A stretch of DNA of 64,000 nt from Nemertoderma westbladi. Lineage: Eukaryota > Xenacoelomorpha > Nemertodermatida > Nemertodermatidae. The notes under the pieces are model-generated. The model saw only the letters and a program-made list of their open reading frames with translations. It had not been told where the DNA came from and searched no databases. Within the stretch, counting starts at the first letter, position 1. Each line of letters begins with the position of its first letter. This document shows, one piece after another, positions 31,273-40,668 of this stretch. The translations under genes were made by a program, and so were the position numbers. Where the stretch lies: assembly GCA_032718475.1 (NCBI GenBank), contig JAUCBJ010004188.1:1-64000 (forward strand), in the 5' to 3' direction.

Positions 31273-32883
31273 TCACTTTCTCTTGGGAGTAGATCGACTT
31301 ATCATCTGCATATAGTTAGCTGTTCTTTGTTTATTGAAGTAATCTTGCTTCTCTTGAAGATTTTCCAACTCTAGTTGGACTGTCTCTTCAGATGCCCTCC
31401 GTTCTGCTGCTGCCACTGCCTCTGCCGCTTTTCTTTCCGCTTCTGCCGCTGCTACCTTTCTTTCAGCATCTGCCTCTGCCGCTGCTGCTTTTCTTTCGGC
31501 TTCTGCCACTGCCGCTGCCTCTGCCGCTGCCACTGCCACCTTTCTTTCAGCCTCTGCCCCTGCCGCTGCCGCTTTTCTTTCAGCTTCTGCCGCTGCTGCT
31601 GCAGCTGCCGCCTTTCTTTGAACTTCTGCCGCTGCCGCTGCTGCTACTTTTCTGTCTTCTATCCGTTTTTTCTTTAATTGTTCTTCATGTTCCCTAGCGA
31701 GGAGGATGCTTTCATCAAATTTAGCTTGCTTTGTGACTAACATTTCCGCATCTAATGCGTCTAACACAAATTTGGCTCCTTCACTAGTAGGGTGAAGTCC
31801 AGCCAGCCGTCTCCTCAACTCTTTGTCACCTATAAAGCGTTGATAGTCCGACAGATAGATGTCAATGGCGTCCTTCTTCTGAGGTTTCTCTAATGTAACC
31901 TCGCTTTCCACCTGAGAAAAGGTAGCGTCTGTTGATTCTCCGTGGGTCGAGCGGTCAGCCAGCTGAATTTTCCACTGGGCCGTTCCTTGAACTTTGAGAC
32001 CCACCCGTTGGAACCAAGTCTTTACGGCTACTTGCAACGACGTGTCTTGGCTTCTTTTCGAGGCTTCCTCAAAGGCCAATAGGATTAGTCTTATTCTTAG
32101 GATACGTTCTCGAACTTGATAAAGCAGCTCTCCCTGCTCTTGAGGTCCTTGGGGTTGTTGAAACAGTTGTTCCTCTAATCGCTCCAAAGAGCTGAAGAAT
32201 CCCTGTACATATCCGGCTGCCAACCTCTTCCACACAGCTGGATCTCTAGTGTCCTTTACCACTCCTATCCTGTATAAGTCCTCCCAGGCAGCTTCCGATA
32301 AGTTAAACGGGAGTCCGGGTCCGGGGAAGTTCCATTGCGTCTCGACAATAGACTTCAGTTCCTCCTTCGTGTATCCCGCATAACTGTCCTTGGTCGATCG
32401 CTTACTTCTCGCCCAATCAATTTGATGTTCCTCCACCGCAATCAATACTCTAGTGAGTACGGCTTCAGGAAGAATGAGAAGTGGATCCGTATAAACTGCT
32501 TCTGCTATCTTTGCAGTATCTGCAGTATCTGTAGTATCTGTATCTGAACTACTGGAGCTATCGGGTCGCTGAGAAATATCTGCAGTATCTGTATCTGTAT
32601 CTGAACTACTGGAGCTATCGGGTCGCTGAGAAATAAGTTCTCGGCTAGGGTGTTGCTGTTGTTTAACAGCTGCCTCTTGGTCCCGCTTGACTTGAGCCCG
32701 AGTGCCTATGATAGATCTACGGTACTTTACTAGCCTAGGGTCTGATACTACTACTGGAGGGATGACCTTTCTTACAGTAGGAGGGGAGTTGAACTTCGGT
32801 CTCAAACGTTCCGCACTACTATCTGGATCACAGATTGTTGTATCTATGAGACTGTCTGACAGGTTTTGCTTTGTGTCAGCCAT
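31273..32883 (-). pseudogene. BEL/Pao N-terminal gag extension with Ala-rich coiled coil
   Basis: 536 codons from an ATG at 32883 (MADTKQNLSDSLIDT). Residues 90-125 hold a tandem Ser/Asp/Thr repeat (SQRPDSSSSSDTDT twice). A helical middle part follows, then an Ala/Glu/Arg/Lys-rich coiled coil (AAAEAERKAAA-type) at about residues 400-490, and a basic end, STPKRK. The TGA at 31273 separates it from the rest of gag in the same phase. It is an unusually long N-terminal addition to a BEL/Pao gag. Antisense Cys/Phe- or Leu/Pro-rich frames at 31375-31697 are shadows of the Ala-rich repeat. Confidence 0.7.
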
Positions 32884-34785
32884 GTTTGTTTGTACAGTTG
32901 AATGCCTACTGCTAGAACTACAGTTAAAGCAAGTCTAGTAATTCAGTATCAACTGTTAGCCTAGTAATTAATTACCGATATTGTTACTCTGTGTAACGTG
33001 ATATATATACAATATATTAGAATACCGGTATACACTTATAGTATATATATAAGTATGATTACAAACTAGGGTTTGTCACAGAATACCGGTATATAATTTC
33101 AGCATAAATATATATAAATATATAATAAGCCTACCGTGAATACCGGTATACAGCTTACACTTATAGTATATATAAGTATAATTATAGACTAAAATTAATT
33201 ACAGAATACCGGTATATAATTTCAGCATAAATTTATAGAAATAAAAGTAATAAGCCTATAGTAAATACCGGTATGTCAATTATTTTATAATAACTGAATT
33301 TCTGAATTTTAGGATTACTTTCCTTTACTTTATTACTGTTATTAAGCAGTAGTCCAACTGATATTAAAACCTAATTGATGTATGACAGGCCTACTATTTT
33401 ATAAATCGGTTTGAGTTGATTTATAATATATATATATACCCTTATAATGGGTTTTTGACAATATTTGAAATAAATGTTATTATTTCTGGTAAGGAGTCAC
33501 TACACCGAAGCTGAATGCTCTCAGTGAAGTGCTACTTGTTGGACACTAAAACAAATAATTCTACTTGCCTAAGTTACGTATTACTACAAATTACGTACAA
33601 TTACGGGGTGAGATTACAATCTCTAAATAAACACAAAATTTTACACGTACAAATTTTAGGGTAATTTTACAGGAAATCTACAAACCAGCCTAACAAGGGG
33701 TTAGAATTTCTGGTTATTACAAATGGACAGGAAACTACGGTGTTTGAAAATAATTAAGCAGTAGTAAATATAATATTGCGTTGTCTAGATAAGAAAATAC
33801 CACCGTCTGACGACTTATAGTCTCTAGCTTACAGCTCTATAAGTACTACGTTATGTACCCGGAGTGTTCCTACCTAGAAGTTAATTACCGCAGCCTACCA
33901 GAGCTAACGTGCCTATTAACCACTTTATAACACAAATATACTGCCTACACACTAATTACCTTTGGACAGCACTGTACACTAAACCCTAAATTAGGTACAA
34001 GTACTTATACAACAAATAACCAGCAGTTAAAAATACTTGTACAGCTAAAAGAACCACGGTATCTGCTGGAGTGACTAGAGCATAAAATCACCAGTCTTTA
34101 CCTACGCCAAACAGCGCTGATGTAGTACCGGGGTTAATTTAACTATAACGGTATGTATAACAAGCACAATTACTGTAGGAATAAACTTGGGGTTGTGTAT
34201 GTTGCGAATAATCGCATAAACTCTGAATAATAAATATTACGCTACCCGTACAGACTACACGAACAAAATACAAACCAAACGCTAGCAGACTACTATCAAG
34301 CCTAATTAAACTACAGTATATGCAGACTCCGAAATGGTTAGTTAGTATGCGTTCTAACCGAGTAGTACGACTTATTCTTTCGGAGAGGATTTACCTTACA
34401 GCACTGGATGCCTCCACCTTCCTAACTAGTACTTTATCGGACATACACTCTACACACACTGCAATCTCTTCAGACTTAACAACAGCCAGACAACAATCCA
34501 GCCTACAAATTATTTATACAATCTGAGCAGGCTTACACGCCTTCTGCTCAATATTACACTTACAAATAAATAAAACTGACAGAAATAAGTAAAATCCCAA
34601 TATAAAACCAGGCGTCCCTGATTAAATATCAAGACCTACTGGTATATAATTATCAAAATCGAATAATACTGCTGTACCTGTAAGTACCGGTTCGGGTAGT
34701 CGGGCAGTCAGGCCTACAGCTTACCATTTGACCGGTACCTTCGACTTTATTGCCTATGGTGCAATAAAGAATCTAAATCTATTAT
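32884..34785 (-). other. BEL/Pao leader between 5' LTR and gag
   Basis: About 1.9 kb, AT-rich, rich in the palindrome ACCGGT. A direct repeat of about 125 bp runs from roughly 33019 to 33270 (CACTTATAGTATATATA at 33033 and 33158; AATACCGGTATATAATTTCA in both). The first internal bases after the LTR on the minus strand (ATAATAGATTTAGATTC) show no obvious primer-binding site. Confidence 0.55.
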
Positions 34786-36022
34786 TGTTCGCGCTTTCAG
34801 ACCTTTAGCAGTTTAACCTGCCAATTTTAGGTGTCCTCTTGTTTATAAATCGACTTTAGCCTATAACAATTATTTAATGCACATGAAGTAACATTAGCCG
34901 AAGCCAGTCTATGCGCGATCATTCACCCACAGTTAAGGGAGACTGGATTCGGATGCTTTGACCTTATTGCGTTGCAGACCTACTGTATTATTCGATTGAT
35001 TGTTACTATATAATCTCTGACAATATTATTCACTTTCAGGGAAATATTAACAGTTCCTTTAGGACGTGGCGCTTTAAGTATAAAACAGAGCTATGACTTA
35101 TAATAAACACAACGAGATGGCTAATGATTTTCGTAAATAGCGCATTCTTTAGGAGATGCTTTATTATCTGTCACACTGCTGCATAAGATTTCACACTGCT
35201 GCACACTGATCTGCCGACCGTAACTGAATTTGATCATATATAAGGAGGATAGCCACTGACACATGTAGGGATTATGAAATAGCATTTACTGCACACTAAA
35301 ACCAATGTAATGTAAGTCGCAGTTGCTACCGGTAACCGGTCCCTCTAACCTTTAGTAATCAAGAAGATTGGGGTTTTATGATTATTTATCGATATTCTCC
35401 AAATATAACAACATATCCATCAACATATAACCATTAATAACAGACAGTAAACAGAAGTACAATAATGCGGCGATATTCAGCCAGTATCGGTAATACCGGT
35501 ACCGCAGTTGCAGGTGCAGTATCAAAGTTGTTCAGTCAGTGCAGACTGCAGTTTCATCAGTCAGTGATTCAGAGTCAGTTGCAGTCATCAGTTGCAGATA
35601 AATTTACGTTCTTGTAATCCAAAGCCGTCTAATGTTGGCCAAAGTCTGAAACTTCCAACACAGAAGTACAGAAGAATCCTAAGCCGGTGTTCTGGGCTTA
35701 GAAAAGATACACACTGACTGAATTGCGTGGGTTTCTGTAGGCACTGTCCAACACAAAGTGAAAATCGCTCTGATTGGTCGAGCGAGCCGAACAAAGAACA
35801 AAGAAAAGCTCCACGCTGGCAGTAAATCAGCTGACAGATGTCGTCATCTGAACTACACTCTATTTAGAGTATTTGACGTATTGCGGCATAAAATGGCTTG
35901 TTATGTCCGCTAAAACACTTACAGGGTACATTGCGGAGAAAATGGCTTGTTATGTCCGCTAAAACAACTAAACAGTTCATTGCGGAGAAAAATGACTGGT
36001 TATATCCGCAAAAGCTTTTACA
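34786..36022 (-). repeat. BEL/Pao 5' LTR (1237 bp)
   Basis: Upstream LTR in the element's direction, TG...CA ends, 231 bp longer than its partner because of a segment at about 35288-35518 that includes ACCGGT motifs. It would carry promoter and RNA start. The small antisense-looking frame at 35588-35794 is also present in the other LTR and is not called a gene. Confidence 0.9.
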
Positions 36023-36192
36023 AAATTCATGGGGGGTATATGCCCCCATATATATATCTATATATATATTATATATATTATACATAAATTATACATTATA
36101 ATCCATGTCCTCTGGTACTCTGGTATTTTCAAGTCTTCTGGGTTGTGGCCATCACTTATTCAACTGTCAATATTGGTCGTAATTCCTATTTG

Positions 36193-36520
36193 CAGATATC
36201 GCCCATGGGAATATCTGGGAGTACAGACTCAGACACTTTTACTTCTGTAAAGTTATCAGGCAATACCCTGTCATTATTGAGGAGCTTTTCAAAGTGGGCC
36301 TTCCAACCATTGAGGCGATCGGCTTAACCTTGGTGGTTGGTTGGCTTTTCTGCCCAGTAAGCAAGTTGATCGATTTCCATGCTTGGGATGATTGCCTGCT
36401 GTCGTCAGCATCAATGATCAGCTCCTGTAAATTAACAGAGTACTGCCTGTTCAGGGACCTAGATTCAGCCTTAACTGCATTCTTGACCGCTGTAGTCTGT
36501 TTGAGTCGGGACTCTCATTG
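36193..36520 (-). mobile_element. Fragment of LINE family 2 (RT start)
   Basis: Matches 5868-6090 (GGGAATATCTGGGAGTAC, GGCAATACCCTGTCATTATT, TTCCATGCTTGGGATGATTG) and extends with sequence deleted in that copy. It lies between the BEL/Pao right flank, which includes a TATATA-rich run at 36047-36095, and copy C. From 36540 to 36840 there is AT-rich sequence in which I see nothing. Confidence 0.7.
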
Positions 36521-37014
36521 CCTGCTGTACTAACCCAACTTAAGAAGGGGAGTATCACCCCTAGCGGTGAAAGAATTTCAAATTTTCTGAAAATTTTCAG
36601 AAGTTTTTCAGAAGCTTTTCTACTTTTGCAGTTTGATAGAGGGGCTTTCATGTGGTGACATCGGTTTTCACCATTGAATAATTTTTTCACCACAAAACAT
36701 AACTTTTCAATAACATAATTTATTACTTATATTATTTATTACTCTTTGCGTATAAAACAACATTTTTCTCAGTTTGTCGATTTTGACATTTTTTCTCACT
36801 AAATAGAAGAAGAAAAGAAAGAAGAAAAAAGAAGAAAAGAAGACAGAGAAGAAAGAAGAACCAACCTGCTGAAATGTAAAAAGTCACTAAAGATTGCTAC
36901 AATGAAGACACGCACACTGAAAGCACATAACAAACAGGGTGACATTGTCTCTCTGGCAATGGAATATCCTAATGGAACCAAAGCACAACTGGATTACATC
37001 CTTATAAACAAAAA

Positions 37015-38771
37015 GTGGAGAAACAGCAAGATCAACTGCGAGGCATACAGCTCGTTCAACCTAAATGGTTCGGACCACAGAATTGTGACTGCAGAGATCA
37101 GACTCAGGTTGAGAGCCAGCAAACCCGGACAAGCAAGCAAATCAACTATGACTGGGAGAAACTCAGAACTGACAATGCAGTAAAGGATGCTTACACAGTA
37201 GAAGTTCAAAACCGCTTTGAAGCACTTCAGTCAATGGATGAAGACCAGTCCACCGATTCAATATACCAGAATATAATGACAGCCCACAACGAATCAGCTA
37301 AGAGGCATATCCCCCAGAAACCCGAGGTCAGCCCTACAAGGAAAATATATGAGAAGACACTACCTATAGAAACAGCTTTAAATGCTTTTAATGCTTCTTT
37401 GGAGTTCGGCAGGTGTGAAACCTGTCGAACTCCAAAGAAGCATTAAAAGCATGTCCAATAATAAAGCGAGTGGATTAGATGAAATCCCAGCGGAGGTATG
37501 GAAAACAGGAGTGCTAAACAGACCATTATTGAATGTTTGCAACCGGATGTTAAAAGGGGAAAAGCCACCACCAATTTGGACTAAAGATCAACTAAAGCCT
37601 CTCCCCAAGAAAGAAGACCTCGGTATACCAACAAACTATCGTGGGATCTGTCTGCTTGTGGTAGTTGCCAAAATATACAATGAAATGATTCTATATAGGA
37701 TTAGGCCTCACATAGAGAAACTACTGCGTAAGAGCCAAAACGGATTTCGACCAAGTAGATCAACAATAGCTCAGATACTTGCACTACAGAGACTGATTGA
37801 AGGAATTAAGTCGAAGAATATCCCCGCAGTCATGACTTTTTTGGACTTCAAGAAGGCACTCGACTCCATCCATAGAGGAAAATGCTTGAAATCCTAAGAG
37901 CTTATGGCATACCAGAAGTAATTGATGCAGGCATTGGATTGTTATATTGTGACACAGAAGCGCAGGTACTCTCACCAGATGGTGAAACTGAGTTTTTCTC
38001 AATCCTGGCTGGGGTGCTGCAAGGTGACACATCAGCACCATTACTATTTGTAATTGTGCTGGATTACGCAATGAGGACAGCCACAAAGGGTGAAGACCTG
38101 GGATTTACACTTCAAGAACGCAGAAGTAGTAGATATCCGGCGACTACAGTCACAGACACCGACTTTGCGGATGACATCGCCCTGCTCTCTAATACCCCAG
38201 CAGATGCACAGCTTCTACTAAATAAAGTGGAGAGGGGATGGAGGAGGTTGGATTGCATATAAATGCTACCAAGACCGAATTCATGACCTTTAATGTAGAT
38301 GGAAAGTTGACATCCATTGACAATCAACTAAGGAAGGTTGACAACTTCCAGTACCTTGGATCACGGATAGAGAGTAGCAAAAAGGACATAGAAGTTAGGA
38401 AAGCAAAGCTTGGGTAGCTCTATCAGAAATGGATACCATCTGGAAGTCAGATCTCTCCAGGCACCTGAAGACTAAGTTCTTTCGTGCCACAGTGGAAAGT
38501 GTATTTTTATACGGGGGAGACCTGGACACTGACTAAATCACTTGAACAACGAATTGATGGTTGCTACACAAGACTACTAAGGGCAGCCCTAAACATAAGC
38601 TGGAGACAACACCTGACAAACGCCGAGCTTTATGGTACAATACCACCTGTATCAACCACCCTCCGTGAACGCAGATTAAGATTCAGTGGACACTACTGGC
38701 GAAGTAAAGACGAGGTCATACCAGATCTACTTTTCTGGCAACCAACTCATGGAAAGCGTAGTCTTGGATGA
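37015..38771 (+). pseudogene. LINE endonuclease-RT ORF remnants, copy C
   Basis: Frames 37015-37446, 37382-37897, 37882-38262 and 38484-38771 are consecutive pieces of one family 1 ORF2, interrupted by deletions and frameshifts. The active-site box FADDIALLSNT is intact at about 38160-38193, the DFKKA(F) box reads DFKKALD. No complete protein is possible. Confidence 0.8.
37384..37450. repeat. Snapback inverted duplication inside copy C
   Basis: 31-bp arms 37384-37414 and 37420-37450 are reverse complements with one mismatch, around a 5-bp spacer GTGAA. The sense arm is the normal RT sequence (ACTCCAAAGAAGCATTAAAA); the other arm replaces deleted sequence. It looks like a template switch during reverse transcription or repair. 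Confidence 0.85.
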
Positions 38772-39214
38772 CTGGCCATAACATATATACAGTAGATCAA
38801 CTTGAAGGGGATACTGAACTTAGGAGAAACGAAATTGCGACAACTATGGAGAATCGGGAAGCCTGGAAGGATCTCATTTCCACTGTCCGAGTTTGCTCGA
38901 CCTAGTAGTAGTAGTAGTATAAATAATGAATTGAATTGACACATATAGACCAACATAATGGATACTTTGGAGAAACGAAGTTGTGCCCACACATTCTTTA
39001 GGGTAGCTAGCTGCTATAGAAAGAGGATCTGTCGCCTCTGGCTTCAGCTGACTGTTTAATTTGATGACGTTTTTCTTTATGCACATTAGCAATAAGTGTT
39101 ACATGTTAGACGCCTCAACCCACCCATCCCACCCCCATTCACCACCTGCCTTTATGTGATGTATATGGAAAATCAGTTCAATCTTTTAAACTTATACAAT
39201 TTGATTTATTTTAG

Positions 39215-39364
39215 TTGTTCAATGGAGCATGGTATTATGGATAATACATCTGAATATTTGTATTACCAGAGTATATACCCTGGAGGTTTAGGTCAGAATA
39301 CTCATGGTGATGGAAGATCTGACTTTCTGGAATCAGCCTTGTTTGGTTTCTATGACGAAGTTCG
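39215..39364 (+). CDS. CAP domain protein, exon 2
   Basis: Second coding exon: acceptor TTATTTTAG at 39206-39214, donor GTAAGA at 39365. It encodes CSMEHGIMDNTSEYLYYQ then GGLGQNTHG and FLESALFGFYDEV. CSMEHG supplies the conserved Cys and His; GLGQN sits where CAP proteins usually have GEN, so the first Glu of the cavity is Gln here. It starts after two bases from exon 1 (phase 2) and ends in phase 2, so exon 3 joins in frame. Confidence 0.85.
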
Positions 39365-39588
39365 GTAAGATTACCTAGGTTACTATACCGCTATTGGAGG
39401 CACTTGTTTCCTTTAACTTCAATACTTTAACAATGGCAATAATGTTTCATTATTTACTGTATTTTATGGTGTACTGTAAAGTGTGTGAAATTAAAAATTT
39501 TTTGGATGATATTAAATATCACTAAAAATGTAAAATTTTCCACATTTCTTTAATTTTATTTATTTTACAATAAGTTTTTATCCCCCAG

Positions 39589-39823
39589 GTTTTTCAACAT
39601 GAGTAACTGGGAATGTACTGGATTCCCCAACAATAATCCACAGAACCTCCCTGCCTGGATGGCCTGCGGACACTTCGCCCAAATAATGAGGGAAGGTTTG
39701 AGTAGACTCGCATGTGCCAGGGGTGCGACCTGTGCGTTTTTAGTTTGCGAATATTACACTGGTGTCAACCTTCTAGTGCCTTGGTGTGACCCCTCACATG
39801 CTGACTATGATATGTGTATTTTT
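39589..39823 (+). CDS. CAP domain protein, exon 3 (CAP signature motifs)
   Basis: Third coding exon: acceptor TATCCCCCAG ending at 39588, donor GTAAGT at 39824, ending in phase 0. It carries the two family signatures: WMACGHFAQIM (equivalent to the GH.TQ.VW motif, with the second cavity His) and CAFLVCEYY (the L.C.Y motif; the Glu here may play the cavity role). WDP-like WCDPSHADYDMCIF follows. The His-Glu pair in CGHF and VCEYY is what a Zn-binding CAP cavity would need, but the first Glu is replaced in exon 2. No peptidase activity should be assumed. Confidence 0.87.
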
Positions 39824-40105
39824 GTAAGTTCATTCTATAAGATACTCTGTACTGATAGTGTTATATTCTATAGATAAGGTAAACTGAGGTGAGGAGTTGG
39901 GTTGGATAAAAAAATGTTAATTTTCTACTACTGAATATTATTCAGTAAGTTAAGGGAGACATAAACTCTTTAGTTTGTGCGGTGTAAGACATGTTAGCCT
40001 GTATACCTGTTAGTCAGTATGTCGGTTGCGACATAAATTAAACATTTCAATGATACAGACAGATATTAGTTGAATAGATTTACTTAAATTTCTATAATTT
40101 ATCAG

Positions 40106-40312
40106 AACATGCAAGTGGAACAATTCTACAAGGAAGGTACCAGGTGCAGTGCCTGTCTGGATGGTCGAATCTGCAGGAATGGTCTCTGTGCCCTTCCAGA
40201 TGATGTGAGAGACCTTGTAGAAGAATTGCCCGATTGTTCCGATAATGCAGCTGCTGGTGTAAGTGAGAATTATTTGAGTAAAATTGTCAATTGTTTTGAG
40301 CTAGAACTATGA
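40106..40312 (+). CDS. CAP domain protein, exon 4 (Cys-rich hinge), probable end
   Basis: Acceptor TAATTTATCAG ending at 40105, phase 0, matching exon 3. It encodes NMQVEQFYKEGTRCSACLDG then RICRNGLC, the Y..G..CS.C hinge found just after the CAP domain in CRISP-type proteins. Two endings are possible. The frame runs to a stop at 40312 with AATAAA at 40388, giving a short 3' UTR. Alternatively a consensus donor GTAAGT at 40259, in phase 0 after the Ala-Ala-Gly, would add unknown downstream exons past the LINE at 40620-47828. The last 16 residues before the stop look unremarkable, so I cannot choose. Confidence 0.7.
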   Translation, partial: NMQVEQFYKEGTRCSACLDGRICRNGLCALPDDVRDLVEELPDCSDNAAAGVSENYLSKIVNCFELEL

Positions 40313-40387
40313 ACAAAGCGAAATATGGCCAATAAGATGAACTTTAGTAAATATTTAATATCATTAAAAATACTTCTTGTTCTGTAT

Positions 40388-40393
40388 AAATAA
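40388..40393 (+). terminator. AATAAA polyadenylation signal, CAP gene
   Basis: AATAAA 76 bp after the possible stop at 40312. A second AATAAA lies at about 40549. Both are in AT-rich sequence, so this is weak on its own. Confidence 0.35.
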
Positions 40394-40668
40394 ATAGCTA
40401 TGCATTAGTAATGAATGACTATAATATGAATTATAACTATAATGTATTCTTAACTTGCTATTTTAAAATTAAAAAAAAACTAGCTATACAATACATAATA
40501 TTTGGAAATACAAAACTGATGTCTATCTGAAAATATAAGACCATATGCAATAAAACACTAGCCCGTAATTAAAAAAAAAAAAAAATATCTACTAATTGAT
40601 GCGCTGTAACGATCCTGTTTAAATATAACTACTTACGACATTACGGCATTACTACATTAAGCCACACG

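Larger units (their letters stand above)
19812..36022 (-). mobile_element. BEL/Pao LTR retrotransposon, full-length but defective
   Basis: Two long terminal repeats, each beginning TGTTCGCGC and ending TTTTACA on the plus strand, flank the element. It is bounded by a perfect 5-bp target duplication, AAATT at 19807-19811 and at 36023-36027. Total length is 16.2 kb, large for the superfamily. Reading on the minus strand, the order is leader, long gag region with zinc knuckles, aspartic protease, RT, RNase H, integrase, a 1.8-kb non-coding stretch, an extra ORF, 3' LTR. The protease-RT-RNaseH-integrase order without a chromodomain and the gag/protease style are those of BEL/Pao. The coding region has four in-frame stops, several frameshifts, a LINE insertion and an integrase deletion, so it cannot move by itself. 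Confidence 0.92.
36840..38935 (+). mobile_element. RTE-like LINE, family 1 copy C (internally deleted)
   Basis: Third copy of family 1. It begins inside the endonuclease (ACCAACCTGCTGAAATG), jumps from LAMEY straight to PNGTKAQLDYIL (a deletion of about 600 bp), has a second deletion between HIPQKPE and VSPTRKIYE, and an inverted duplication at 37384-37450. The RT follows (37450-38240) with NKASGLDEIPAEVW, QNGFRPSRST and DTDFADDIALLSNT. It alone among the long copies keeps the 3' end: CACTGTCCGAGTTTGCTCGAC plus AGTAGTAGTAGTAGT at about 38878-38918. Confidence 0.82.
18265..39214 (+). other. Giant first intron of the CAP gene (20,950 bp)
   Basis: Both borders are good: GTGAGT at 18265 and TTATTTTAG ending at 39214. 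The two exons complete one CAP helix across the gap. The intron contains a full BEL/Pao element (19812-36022), a family 2 piece and family 1 copy C. Without these it would be about 2.5 kb. The stretch 18270-19811 has a 2-unit repeat near 18370-18455, a G21 tract at 18949-18969 followed by TACACC, and an AT-rich inverted repeat at 19453-19586. Confidence 0.75.

Noticed and set aside
31375-31697. Plus-strand Cys/Phe- and Leu/Pro-rich frames
   Set aside because: Antisense shadows of the Ala-rich coiled coil of the BEL/Pao gag.
36023-36100. Promoter TATA boxes in the TATATA run right of the BEL/Pao element
   Set aside because: Simple AT repeat with no adjacent gene start.
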